Of a stretch of 64,000 nt of DNA, positions 45,273-56,496 are shown piece after piece. Each line of letters begins with the position of its first letter. Within the stretch, counting starts at the first letter, position 1. Position numbers and translations under genes: made by a program. This stretch comes from Tenodera sinensis (lineage: Eukaryota > Arthropoda > Insecta > Mantodea > Mantidae), in assembly GCA_030765045.1 (NCBI GenBank), contig CM060962.1:216045031-216109030 (forward strand), read 5' to 3'. The notes under the pieces are model-generated. The model did not search any database, was not told where the DNA came from, and saw only the letters and a program-made list of their open reading frames with translations.

Positions 45273-45905
45273 ACATCCTCTAGCCCTCTTCTGTTCCTCA
45301 GCACCTCGTTATTGATTCTCGTATCTTTTAGGATGATATTCAGGATTTTCCGTTCCATCTTTCGTTGGCATGTTTGTAACATCAGGGTCTGCTTTTGTGT
45401 TAGTGTCTGCGTCCAAGTTTGGCAGTCATATAGTAAGGTCGGAAAGGTGCAAGCTTGTAGGGTTTCCAGCCTGATATTTTGCCTTATACCTATGCTTGTT
45501 TTGCAGAATGAATTTTAAGCTCTAAAATTTACCCCATGCTAGTTTTCGTCTTCTTCGTATTCCTTTGTCTCTTGTAACTGACAGACTCACAATCTGGTCT
45601 AGATAGATATAGTTATTACAATATTCTATTCGTTCACCGTCTACTTGGATAGGGCTTTCTATGCAGTTAGTCATAATTTTGGTTTTTGTGGGATTCATTT
45701 GCAAACCCACTTCTCTGCACTTGGTGTTTACGTGTTTCAGCATCTCTCGAAGTTCTGCCGCTGAGTTTGCAAATAGTAAAATATCATCTGCGAACTTGAG
45801 GTTGATTAAGTTTTTTCCCCATTTATATTCAGCCCCCAAATGTTATTCCATCTCATTATTCTGAATACTCTCTCCAGGATGCAGTTGAAGAGTTTTGGAG
45901 AAACA
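45273..45905 (-). pseudogene. RTE-like LINE reverse transcriptase fragment
   Basis: The minus-strand translation has 'SPKLFNCILERVFRIMRW', a one-base shift, then 'LKFADDILLFANSAAELREM' (catalytic FADD box of reverse transcriptase, with LLFA), 'GLQMNPTKTKIMTN' (thumb-side motif), 'IEYCNNYIYLDQIVS' (usually YxYLGxxV) and 'RRRRKLAWGKF' leading to 'LPYYMTAKLGRRH'-like and 'QRKMERKILNIILKDTRINN'. The fingers domain and endonuclease are missing (5' truncation, the rule for LINEs). One frameshift at the NINGE/KNLIN junction shows it is dead. The RTE label rests on the overall motif style; another clade with similar C-termini cannot be excluded. Confidence 0.8.
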
Positions 45906-48300
45906 TGAATACGCCGATATAACTAATATGACAAGTCAATAATTTTTGCTTTACTTTTCAGAAAAGAAATATTTGAGCAATGTTATTACCTGCACCTGAA
46001 ATACACAAGGAAGCTTTGAGGAGTTCTCTTAATTATAATTATTATCTAGTTATCTGGTATCAGTGCATTAGGCTTATGATGTGACCGGACTGAAATTATA
46101 TTGCCAGGAAATGAGCAGAAGATGAGATTCATTTAAAAGGTCAACTTATATGAATAATACTCGTAACATATTCTCGTGTTTAAAAATTAAGTGTGCTCCT
46201 ATATTTTTGTAATTCAAATTTGTAGCAGAAGATAACGTTCTTGATCTTATTTTTACACTAGGAAATTGTTAAGATTTGAGTGTCGGTGTGTAATAGTTAA
46301 TTTTTAATATCTTGCAAATTTTTGGAGACAATTTTATATGTGTTAATACTTTTGTCAGAGAAAGTCTGCAAAGATCATTAAAAGGAATTATTGATAGTTA
46401 AGTTTCCGTATAGTTTCTAATATTCTTTAACACGTTCCCGAACACGTTTTTGTAAAACTTCATTTTGGGGTTCAGAGGATTTCAGATACGCATCTCTGGT
46501 GGTATCGAGATTAGAGTTTAAAGATCGAATTCAACACTTCATTTATCATAATATAAGGGAGTCAAAATCATAATTTTCGTTACTTTTCCCACATCCATAC
46601 TTTAATTGTGCTTGAATAACTCAGATCTTTGACTCATCTTGATGTAACTTTGATAGATGTACACTAATGCTTGATAACATTTAAGGAATGTTCCACCAAT
46701 ATCACTGTTGATAGCTTCAGGGGTGTAAAATAACATATTTAAAGACTATTACTGAAAATAACTTCATCTGGTCCAACCACAATTTCTGAAGAACTAAACA
46801 TTTCCACAGAAATTCCCTATTATCCCTGAAACTAATAGCTAGAAGTGCTGAACCTTTTGGTACACATTTGCTGCTAAATAAGCTTTGCTTTAATAAAAAA
46901 TTCTTAATATGTAGGGTAAATTTATTTTTTAAGTTTAAAAAGTATTCTTTTAAACAAAATTGTATGCAGTATATTTAAAAATTGTAACCTTTGCTTTTGA
47001 TAAATAGAAACTGAACTTTTATCAGTCAACAGTAATATGCTGATATTACCTTGAAAAAATCAACTAATTATCTTAAACATTTTGCTGCATAATGGGTCAT
47101 CACATTAACATTGGCAAGGCAGGGCATTTCGACTCCTCTTAAGGAACGCTACGTCGAAAGTACGAACCTTCAAGAGGAATCTAATGTTTATGTTGGAAGT
47201 AAGTTTTGAAGGTGGAAGGCTTTCATAGCCTCCTAGAGTATCACTCATAGTCTTGACACTTGCTGAGGGCGGAAAATCACGTGTATTCAGGACGAGTATG
47301 CGCATCCAATCCTGTTATTTTAAGGTTTGTATATCGAGATTAAAATGAAGGTTCGATACGATATTCAGTGAGCCTGAAGCAAGAATGGTTGCACGTGGCG
47401 GCGGCTACCAGAACGTGCATGAAATATTCTACAATCTGAAGCACTGGGACCTGTCACGTACAGTAATTTAAACTGTCTATCACAAGAACTTTCATCTCCT
47501 CAAGAAATAAGAGATGTAGATAGCACAGCAACGTAGCCCACTTTGTGCGTATTATATTCTGCACACTTCTTATGTCTTCTGGAATTACTAAAAAAATTCA
47601 AACATTTACTTACTTCTAAGAAGCTATATGGGAATCGAGGATTCATCTGGCAAAACCCTTTAATGGAAATACCTTGTGCCGAAGTTGCATCTGCACTAAA
47701 TATATTTTAAAATTTTTCGTCTGTTAACGACGATGTCAATTGCCACGATCACATCAGCGTCGCCGGTGTGCCGGAATTTCATCCCTCAAGAATTATTTTA
47801 CATGTCAATAATTTTATTGAAATGGAGCTGTCACGTTTAAGCACAGTTAAAAACCATCGATTTGGGCCGGCCTGCGTTAAAGGGCCCTATAACGGCCCTA
47901 ATTAGGCAAACGTACCACATGGCCATGTTTCCATTGCCAGAACCGTGTCGAGCCCTGGCCACTCTGGGTTTTTGTTTACCAACGAAAATTCTTCTGTCAT
48001 CTATCGTTTCTTTTGTTCAGAAAGGAGAATTATTTCTTCACGTCATTTACAATTGGACTACAATGTCGCAACATTTACTCTTGTACTTCTTAGTAAGACA
48101 GTCCATTTCTTCTCACAGAGAACAGAACCAACATGGCAACAGGCCCCACCACTCAACTGCCAGGACAGGCATTGTTTAAGATACCGATGTTGGAACGAGT
48201 ATAGAGTAACATGAAGGCATTATCACCTCATAAACAAATCTTTCGTTATTGATATTATACATAGGTTCATTGTTTTCTGATATTGTAAATTCTAGTTAAA
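45906..48300. other. No gene supported
   Basis: AT-rich sequence with only short ORFs. The GC-richer block 47860-48210 matches no repeat identified in this window. Confidence 0.3.
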
Positions 48301-48314
48301 CATATAGTGAAAAA

Positions 48315-49119
48315 TCTGATGTTTTGCAATCACATGACTTTCTCTACTCTTGTACTAATCATTCTTAACAAACTCTTACTCCTATATCTTCTTGTTAGGA
48401 TAAACATTCGAACAAATTATCTTACTGCTTATTTCCTTGTGGGTGCAAAGGGAACATTAGAATACAGTAGGCTTTGTGCGATAGTCAAATCTTTTAAAGC
48501 TTTGAGATTCCGTTCTCTTTGCACACTTAACATATAAAAAATGATTATGCTAATGGCTTCATTGCCAGATGCAAGGCACTAGAAAACAACAACATATAAA
48601 AAATGAACAACGATGTTCCATTTCATGAAAGTTTTAAGTTTTCCGAAACTCACACACACAGCAAGGAATATCTCCGAAATGGTTCACTCTACAAGAAAAG
48701 TTATTCAGACATAAATTGTGTATTTTAGCAAGATCTACATTTTTTGTATAGTATGATTTAGTCTATCTCTAGCGGTTTACCAGTTATGCAAAAGTCGTCC
48801 AGAGTAAATACGACTACAGGGGCTATAGCCAGAAAATTCAAGATATACATTTCATTTGTCATAAAAATATCTCAAGCATATGTCATTTTAAACAAAATCG
48901 TTACAGCCATTTTCAAGAAAATAAAAATGTTCAAAAAATTTTCCATATAAAGGGTAGTTTAGGGTGGGAAAAATTTCTTCAAAATCTTCGTATCGCATCC
49001 TTGAAATACATTAAACTTAGATACCACCTTTGGTTTTTGAACTGACTTTTCGTTTTTGAGTTATGCTGTCCACAGACACACTGACAAACTGACACAAGAC
49101 ACACACAGACACACACACA

Positions 49120-49165
<46 letters not shown>

Positions 49166-49273
49166 CATCTTTCTTGGATTCAGGGGGCCTCAAACCATAT
49201 ATTTTCGGTGAAATCTCGACATCGAATTTTTGTGTGCAATACAATACTTCCCCTACTTACCAGTAGAGAAAGT
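48315..49273 (+). repeat. Rep-A, the most complete copy (reference copy)
   Basis: 5' end TCTGATGTTTTGCAATCACA, subterminal motif ACTTTCTCTACT at 48337-48348, interior as in the other copies, (CA)n tract at about 49085-49162, 'cctcaaaccatatattttcg', 'gtgaaatctcgacatcgaat', and a 3' terminal hairpin at 49246-49273: arms acttcccctact / agtagagaaagt around the 4-nt loop TACC. The complement of the 5' motif is exactly the second hairpin arm. A local duplication of 'aacatataaaaaatga' is present near 48528 and 48590. About 959 bp in all, no coding frame. Confidence 0.9.
49085..49162. repeat. (CA)n microsatellite in Rep-A
   Basis: CAGA/CACA-rich run followed by about 18 pure CA units, at the same relative site as in other Rep-A copies. 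Confidence 0.95.
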
Positions 49274-49544
49274 AAAAAAAACAATCCCTTCTGATGAGTA
49301 AGGAGTCTAAAGTTTTAAATGAGGTGCTACAGATCAAGGCCTTATGTGTGCGATAAAAGTACAATGCTTCCACAATTGATTTATTGACGGGGCTGCGTTA
49401 GATACAGCTTAGAAACATAAAAATAAGAATTTAACTTATAAATTTCCCTAGTGTACAAATTTCTCTCATAAATTCACATATAGAGTGTAAAAACAGTATA
49501 CATAACCCAGCTCGGTAGTATGTAGAAGTGTGTCATGTAATCAC

Positions 49545-49752
49545 ATAGCGACCAGTTATTAATAGATTTGACTATTGCTTAAGTCTATTATATTCCCTTC
49601 TCCTCGTTGTACCAACAAGGAAATTACGTAATAAAATAATTTCTGCAAGCGCTTATCTTCTTTAACATGAAGTAAATAGAAGAATAAGCGCTCGAAAGAA
49701 TAGTTTGTACAAGAGTGAGTAGAGAAAGTCATGTAAGTGCAACACCTGAGAT
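49545..49752 (-). repeat. Rep-A 5' portion, reversed
   Basis: 'tagatttgactattgcttaa', 'aacaaggaaattacgtaata', 'gtacaagagtgagtagagaa', 'gtgcaacacctgaga': the 5' ~200 bp of Rep-A in reverse, facing the forward copy across about 270 bp of unrelated sequence. Confidence 0.8.
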
Positions 49753-50204
49753 TTTTTCCTAACAAATCCTAAGTTGGCGTATCTTGAAACCAAATTAGGC
49801 TAACTTACCTGGAAATTTTCTTCCATAAAATATAATATTTTACCTCATGAATATGAAGTAAGTCTAAATATTCGAGAAAGAATGGCGTATTTTAAGCCAG
49901 AATACTACTTTTTCACAAAAGAACATACAATGGTCATGATTAATAAATGACGGACATTCACAAATGCATTAGTACAATATCGGTGTCTTTACTTCAGATC
50001 ATTGCCTTCAGATTTGGCAGACGCTGCAAATCTTCCTGACATATTCATACCTAACTTTGCGAAAACTCAAAAGAATTGTTAAAAATAGTATCGCGATTGT
50101 GAATTATACCTATGGGAGGAAACGCGCAGAACTTGTGTCTGAAGTGCCAACTAAAACCACAGCTGCCCTATTGGACCTTTTTAAGAAAATAAATCGAGCA
50201 AGGT

Positions 50205-50740
50205 AGCTTCATGGCAACGTGTGTTCTAGATTTGATCCCCGACGACCGTTCACTCTGACTTTTGTTTTTCCATGGTTTCCCCTAGTCACTTAGGCGAATA
50301 CTGGGGTGTTTTAATTGCATACCATGATTTCCTTTGGATCTTTTCCCTTCCCTCCATTTTCTTATCATCCTTCAGGTGCGCTTTCAAGCACGTGGCCACG
50401 TGGCGTATGACGGTGTCGGACAGATGGCGCATATGCTTGCGCATTGTAACTGCTGTTCTCGGCCATAGGTGGCTTTGTACAACCGCTGTCTTCTCGTACG
50501 ACACTGGACCCGGAGTGATGGTGGTTGCTCGGTGGGGCTGGTGCCAGAATGAAGAGTTGTCATTAGGGACTTCCGCGCGTCTCTGTGGCCCGTCCGCCAG
50601 CGACTCTGCGACATCCTGCGTTTCCCTCACTTCATCCCTTCCTTTTAGGGGGTGTTAGCCACAATAGTGTGGGGGTGTCCCCTCCTTGTAAACCCTTTAC
50701 CCTTTTAGAGAAACTAATATGGCACGCCTATTTGGGCGCA
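50205..50740 (+). mobile_element. SINE-5, ~530 bp
   Basis: Head relic 'gtagcttcatggcaacgtgt' and 'gatttgatccccgacgacc', body in the same order as 41825-42350: 'ttttccatggtttcccctag', 'ttcaggtgcgctttc', 'aactgctgttctcgg', 'gacttccgcgcgtctctgtg', 'ccctcacttcatcc'. ORFs of 76-128 codons on both strands are incidental. Confidence 0.75.
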
Positions 50741-51184
50741 TACGCTATGTTATTTATCTTCTTAAAAAGAGTTTTGTCGAAATATTGGGCATTAGAAAAG
50801 AGAGCGAGTGTCTCTATAGAGGGAGGTATCAACATATTTATTTAAATTTAGCTTACTTTTCTCAATAACAGGAATTTTCATTGCATCAGAAGATAGCTTG
50901 GTTATAATTATTTTGTAATATTACTGTTGGCTTACGTGCCTTTTACTCTGTTCATTTGAGTGTGCTACTGCCAAGCATCTATTAGCATCGGTAAGTCCGT
51001 CCGCCTATCTGCATAAAAATGAACCTTTGTTTCTATTGCGCTGACGTTTTAGATATAAGTATTTAAGGAATACATGTCGACATATTTCAAATTTTGTTGT
51101 ACTTTGTAATTTAGAATTTATTTTTAAACACAATTTTTAACTCTGTGCATCAACTTCAAATTCACTTAATCACAAACTCATTTT

Positions 51185-51430
51185 TTTCTTTCATTCTTCC
51201 TTCCTTTCCTCCCTTCTCCCTTCCCGCCATCCTTTCCCCCACCTCCTTCTCTCTCTCTCTCTCTCTCCCACCTTTCCTCCCTCCTTCCGTCCCTCCTTCC
51301 ATCCCTTCCTCCCTCCTTCCTTCCCTCCCCCTCCTCCATCTCCTTCCCCCTCCTTCCATCCATCCCTCCTCCTTCCCTCCCTCATTCCCTCCCTCCTTCC
51401 CACCCTCCTTTGTTTGTTTCTTTGTTTGTT
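51185..51430. repeat. Polypyrimidine tract, (CCTT/CCTCC)n
   Basis: About 245 bp of nearly pure C/T on the plus strand, including (CT)8-9 near 51250, ending in (TTTG)n/(TTTC)n. It could adopt triplex (H-DNA) form. Glu/Gly/Arg-rich ORFs on the other strand are artefacts. Confidence 0.9.
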
Positions 51431-52355
51431 TCTTTCTTTCTACACCTTTCACTATTCAAAACGCTTTGAGTACTGCAGTTACATCCTTGAAATTGTCAAG
51501 TGAGCTGGATACTGTAGGCCTCTAACAAGAAAACGTCTTAGGTATGTGGAGGGACAGTACCACATGATAGTTCACAATAATGTTATAAATAAATCTGTTA
51601 TCGACATTAAATATATCGCGCAACGTTAATATTCCAGCATTGCTAGCACAAGTGCTCATGTTTTCTAAATTAAGTAAGCCTTGTTGACATGTTGAAACCC
51701 TAGCCGTAGTCTTTCTCACATAAATCTGGAATTGTCGATGTCAACACATTCCCTACAACCACTTTCTCGTGTGTGGAACACAGTATATTAAGGAGTTAAA
51801 ATTGCAATTAAAAAACTTCCAGTGGTTCATTTGAAATTCAATGTCTTCCATAATTCGTATTTTTGATTCGAAATATGCAACAGAACATATACACGCTTTT
51901 TCTACAACACTAATTAAAACTAACAAATATCCACAGAACAATTTCTTTGCATTAGGATTCTAGCTCAAATAACATTTTCAAACAGTTTTTGAAAAATATT
52001 TGGTAGAAGGATCCTTTTGTATAATACATCAAATAAAAGAAAACTGTTACGACCTATATAGAATGGTTTGAAGTGGCTGATTAACATGTTGTGTGCTTAA
52101 AAGCAACAATTAAACTTGTCTCTCTTCGTAGAAAGAGAAAAATGCGACATTTATGTAGAACCTATGAACAATATATGTACTAGGAAGGTATGGGATCTTA
52201 GGATGATGAATGAGTAAGAAAATACAATTGTTTTCTCACCCTGCATTACTCTGCAGCAGTAAACGAAGAAAAAAGTGATATTAGCGGTACCAATGCTGAA
52301 GCAATAATAGATTATTTCTTCTATTGTGTGTTGACCTATAAGAATAAAATTAGAT
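51431..52355. other. No gene supported
   Basis: AT-rich, short ORFs without recognisable motifs. Confidence 0.3.
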
Positions 52356-52359
52356 GGGG

Positions 52360-52698
52360 ATTTAGGAATTTTACGCCTGCCTGTGGCGCGGAGGACCCGG
52401 GTTCGATCCCCGGTACCGGCATGGGATTTTTCCCCCGCTGGGAGGTCTGGTACGGGGTGCACTCAGCCTCGTTAGGTCCCTGGGGGGCCAATTGAGGAGC
52501 TATCCTGATAGAAAGGTAGCGTCCCTAAAAGGTCAAAGTAGTCGCCTTACGGTCGGGGGAGTCGGCGTGCTGACCCCCGCCACCCCCAACCTGCACTCCT
52601 CCGTGGCCTTGTCTACGGTTGGAGGACGCAGCGGCCGGGCGATGAGGGTAACCTCTGAATAAGGGGAAGATGCCCTAGGGAAAAATTTAGGAATTTTA
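52360..52698 (+). mobile_element. SINE-1 with 14 bp target duplication, 5'-truncated
   Basis: ATTTAGGAATTTTA flanks the insertion exactly (52360-52373 and 52685-52698). The body 52374-52684 starts just before 'gtggcgcggaggacccggg' and B box 'ggttcgatccccggtacc', so the A box is absent. It ends 'gggtaacctctgaataaggg' and a short A-rich tail. Confidence 0.95.
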
Positions 52699-52699
52699 A

Positions 52700-53180
52700 C
52701 TTCGAAGTTTATACATTTCAACAGGGGCCGGTAAATCTGCACCGGCTGATGATATGACGTAACGCCACAGTAAGGGGCAAAGTGATACATACTTTGCTCT
52801 GCTTCACCCCCTCTCCTCCAAACAACGCGGGTTCAAAGGTATACAAGAAGCGATGTAAACCGCATTGATATGCCATGGCTGTTTCAAAACCACGAAAACG
52901 CAAAGGAACCTTACGCACCTATGTTAGCAAAGTTAAAAGGTTTCTAACACAAAAGGATTTCAACGCAATGAACCATGGTTTTCAACTTTCCGCAAATCCT
53001 TTCGCGTGGACATTCATATAGCAAAACCACAATTACGAATTGAGGTTGTGAATTTACAAACACAGTTTTGATATCACAATTACAAAACGAGGGTGGTTTA
53101 GATTTATTTACACAACTGTGAATGGCAACATTTCCGTCTTCAGTAATATGCTGCTTACATTAGTGCTATGTTTAGCACAC
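52700..53180. other. No gene supported
   Basis: No repeat or gene recognised. A 66-codon minus-strand ORF (52718-52918) has no recognisable motif. Confidence 0.3.
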
Positions 53181-53183
53181 ATA

Positions 53184-53184
<1 letters not shown>

Positions 53185-53243
<59 letters not shown>

Positions 53244-53345
53244 CAGTGTAAAATGAAGTTTATAAAATCTAAAAGCAGATCTCGATTGATAGATAAAACC
53301 CTACTTGCTCTGTTGAAGCCAGTATGTGCTTGTGAATTAGTGTTA
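53185..53345 (+). pseudogene. (GT)n(GA)n tract followed by a possible hAT C-terminal scrap
   Basis: After a (GT)n (53187-53228) and (GA)n (53229-53242) tract the plus frame reads 'EQCKMKFIKSKSRSRLIDKT' then 'LLALLK', close to the hAT C-terminal pattern CEQxFSxMKxIKSKxRSxLxDxxLxxLLR. Only about 26 codons match, and the upstream part would have been replaced by the microsatellite. I treat this as tentative. Confidence 0.4.
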
Positions 53346-53349
53346 GATA

Positions 53350-54355
53350 TATGTGAAATTGTAAAGTTCTAGGTAAAGTGAAGAATAAGATGAAACATTA
53401 ATGTTAAAAGTTTTCTCTGTCTGTATATATGCATTAAAAATATGTATATAAAATCAAGCGTGTGTTAAAGAAGCTGCTAACCCTCACTGGGGCTTCCGAA
53501 ATCCCCTTGCTCGAACCGTACATTACATATGTGTATGCCGGATTGCGTTCAGTGACGTCATCATTCCTGTAACCAATTTGTCGACTCCTGCATTATAAAA
53601 TTGTAAAATTGCCCATGAACTCTTATAATTATGATGTACGAGAACAATATAGTACAATATATATTCCAGTCTCATATAGTATAGTGTATTTTTCATGTAA
53701 TTAACATATGCAAAACAGAATTTCGAATTAAACCACCTACATTTTGTTCAATTTTCAAGAGAGTATCATACAAGAAAATGAAATTAATTTCTGAAATGCA
53801 TCATTCTTGTACTATTATTGTTTATAAAATGGTCTTCGTAAAATAATTGTAGGCCTTGCCTGATATTAAAATAGTTACTCATAAAGGCATGAAGGTCTCC
53901 TGCATCTAATTAGAGAGAGTCCACACCAGATATCACTGAATATTCCATTGAGACTTTTATAATCAAAATCAATTAACATCGTTTAACAGGTGTATCATTT
54001 TATATTAAAATATTTTACATTACCATGGTTTTACTTGATCACTTCTGAAACTAATGAGATGGTAATGCACCAGTGAAATTGAACAAAAATCTGAAAACAA
54101 ATGCAAAAATTGAATGTTTTGCTTTTTAATGTATTACTCCATATTTTCATTTGGTGCCCTCTGTTTACTATCAGCAATATTTATTTTGATATAGCTACCA
54201 CAAACTATATTTTGCACACAATACAGATAGTCACATTTATTTCTGTTCTTAGATAGGGTGTCTTTACTTACAGGCGCTCTAGTCTTAGAATTCTACACAC
54301 TTTCTTAACAAAGCGAGAAACAACTGAATATAGCGGCACATCTTTAACAAGTTAT
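53350..54355. other. No gene supported
   Basis: AT-rich sequence. No ORF above 60 codons and no recognised repeat. Confidence 0.3.
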
Positions 54356-54359
54356 TGAA

Positions 54360-54950
54360 AAGTTCAAACTATAGCAAGGAATACTTTGGAAATGGCTGAT
54401 GCCACAAAAATATTTCAGATGAACTGCCTCCTTTAAAGATATCTACATTTTGTATGTAGTACTTTGTTTTCTATCTATTATGGTGTAGCATTCGCATAAA
54501 CTTATACATATTTCCCTTAGAATGAAGAGGGTTTTAAAAGCGTTTCCATGAAAATTCAAGATGTAGATTGTATTTGTATTGCAAGCACCTTAAGCATCTG
54601 ATATTTTAATCAAAATCCTTAGAGGCAGTTTTAGAAAAGCCAAATTTTGAAACATTCCATGAAAGCGCAGTTTGGCATAAGGGTATTTTCTTGAAAATCT
54701 TCAATCGCATTTTCAAGTTGTTCTCGGGCTTCGAGTCAGGTGTAGTGATGAAGAGCCATCGACGTTTCTGGAGTGTACAGCTCTTCCATCATCAGGATGA
54801 TGACGTCGCCAGGAAAGCTTCAAATCATATTTCAATCGCATTGTTTTGGAAGATACACAACTAACATACCAAGTTTGGTATCTATTGGAAAATTTGTTTT
54901 GGGGTTTTGAATTTTCTGTTCACATAGATACATACACACGGATCTTTTCC
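54360..54950 (+). repeat. Rep-A, forward, both ends incomplete
   Basis: 'tatagcaaggaatactttgg', 'atttcagatgaactgcctcc', 'atcaaaatccttagaggcag', 'cttcaatcgcattt', 'ccaagtttggtatctattgg' and 'gttcacatagatacatacac'. About 100 bp near 54720-54830 ('agagccatcgacgtttctgg') is an insertion absent from other copies. Confidence 0.75.
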
Positions 54951-54956
54951 AAAAAT

Positions 54957-55654
54957 TTTAATTTCTCTACTACGTATAGTAAGTAGAGGAAGTATTGTAT
55001 TCCACCCAAAAATTCGATGTCGAGAAGTCGCCGGAAATATGTTTTGAGGCACCTAGAATACAAAAAAAAAGCACTTTTAGAAAAAGGTCCGCGCGTGCGT
55101 GCGTGTGTGTATGAGAGAGAGAGAGCGAGAGAGAGAGAGAGTGTGTGTGTGTGTGAGTGTGTCAGACTGTGGACAGCGTAACGTAAAGACAATAAGTCGG
55201 TTAAAAACCAAAGTCTGTATTTAAGTTTAATAGCTTTCAAAATTTTGAAGAAAATTGCCCCACCCTAAGCTAGCCTGTATATGGAAATGTTTTCGAAAAT
55301 TTTTATTTTCTCGAAAATGGCTCTAACGGTGTTATTTAAAATGTCATATGTTTGAGATACTATTATGGCAAACGAAATCTATATTTTGAATTCTCTGGCT
55401 ATAGCCTACGTAGTCCTGTTTACTCTGGATGACCTTTACATAGTTGGTAAACCGTAAGACAGAACAAATCTTACTATACAAAAAAATGTAGATCTTGCTA
55501 AAACACTCAGTTTATGTCCAAATAAAGGAAATAAGCAATACGATTATTTATGAAAATGTTTATCTCAACTAACACGAAGAAGATATAGTATTACGATTTT
55601 GTAAGAACGGTTAGTACAAGAGCAGAGAAAGCAATGTGACTGCAACACGTCAGA
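54957..55654 (-). repeat. Rep-A, reversed, joined tail-to-tail to the previous copy
   Basis: Starts 'ttaatttctctactacgtat' and 'gtaagtagaggaagtattgt', then 'cccaaaaattcgatgtcgag', a (GT)n/(GA)n compound tract (55095-55155) at the fixed site, 'ctctaacggtgttatttaaa', 'ggtaaaccgtaagacagaac', and the 5' end 'gactgcaacacgtcaga'. Confidence 0.85.
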
Positions 55655-55669
55655 CTTTTTCCTTTGGAT

Positions 55670-56490
55670 TCATTTGGACCCTCAAAACATGTATTTTATT
55701 TGCAATCTGCATTTAGAATTATTAGGTATGCGGTAGAGAAAGAAAGACTTAACAAATCACAGCTCCGGAATGTTCACATCTAATAAAGCATGCAGGCCAC
55801 GTTATATTCCAACCTAAATTTATATTGCTACAGTTGCCAGTAGATACCTGTGTTTTTGTTGGAAAGGGGGCTAATAACGCTGGCATTACAGCACCTAGCT
55901 TACGACACTAAAATAAGTAGCTCGGCTTTTGCACCACGTTACTTGAATTTTAATGTGGCACACGCGTTGATTGTGCAGCAGAATTTCTGATAAGATGCGT
56001 GGTTCGCGAACAGATTTTAAACTGATTTCTTGATACGCGCATATCGCTGCCAGACGAGCAGCGCACCTAGACATGTTTTGTCATCACAAGATGCTTTGTC
56101 TAGGCATATAAGATGTTAAGCAACTGGCTGTAATAAAATATCTCGTAATTTTCTTTAGGGCAGTGGCAGTTATGGTCTGTAAGTAGATAGCTGGCGAACA
56201 ACTTTCTATTTAATACTCTTTAATATGTTAATTATAATGTTGCTTCGAATACCAGCACATTCTTTCCCACTGAACTTTTTAACCAATTATAGCAGAGAAT
56301 GCCTTCAGTTGTATGTTGCGCTATTAATGTCTTTAAGGTAAACAATAATTGAAGTTTCTTGCACTTCGTTTGTTGCAGTAATTAACTAGCAGAGCCACAG
56401 TTCTATGAATACTATCTACTTTTTGCTAATGTAGGTACTTTTCCTAATGACTATCCTCTTTTTCCTTCATTCCTTCCGATTTCACACATA
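55670..56490. other. No gene supported
   Basis: No recognised repeat or ORF between the last Rep-A copy and the large microsatellite. Confidence 0.3.
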
Positions 56491-56496
56491 CAACTG

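Noticed and set aside
47105..47305. Possible mitochondrial insertion or small gene (66-codon ORF)
   Set aside because: The translation matches no mitochondrial protein I know, and nothing around it supports a gene.
51145..51525. Pro/Ser-rich plus ORF and Glu/Gly/Arg-rich minus ORFs
   Set aside because: Polypyrimidine tract read in several frames; no conserved domain.
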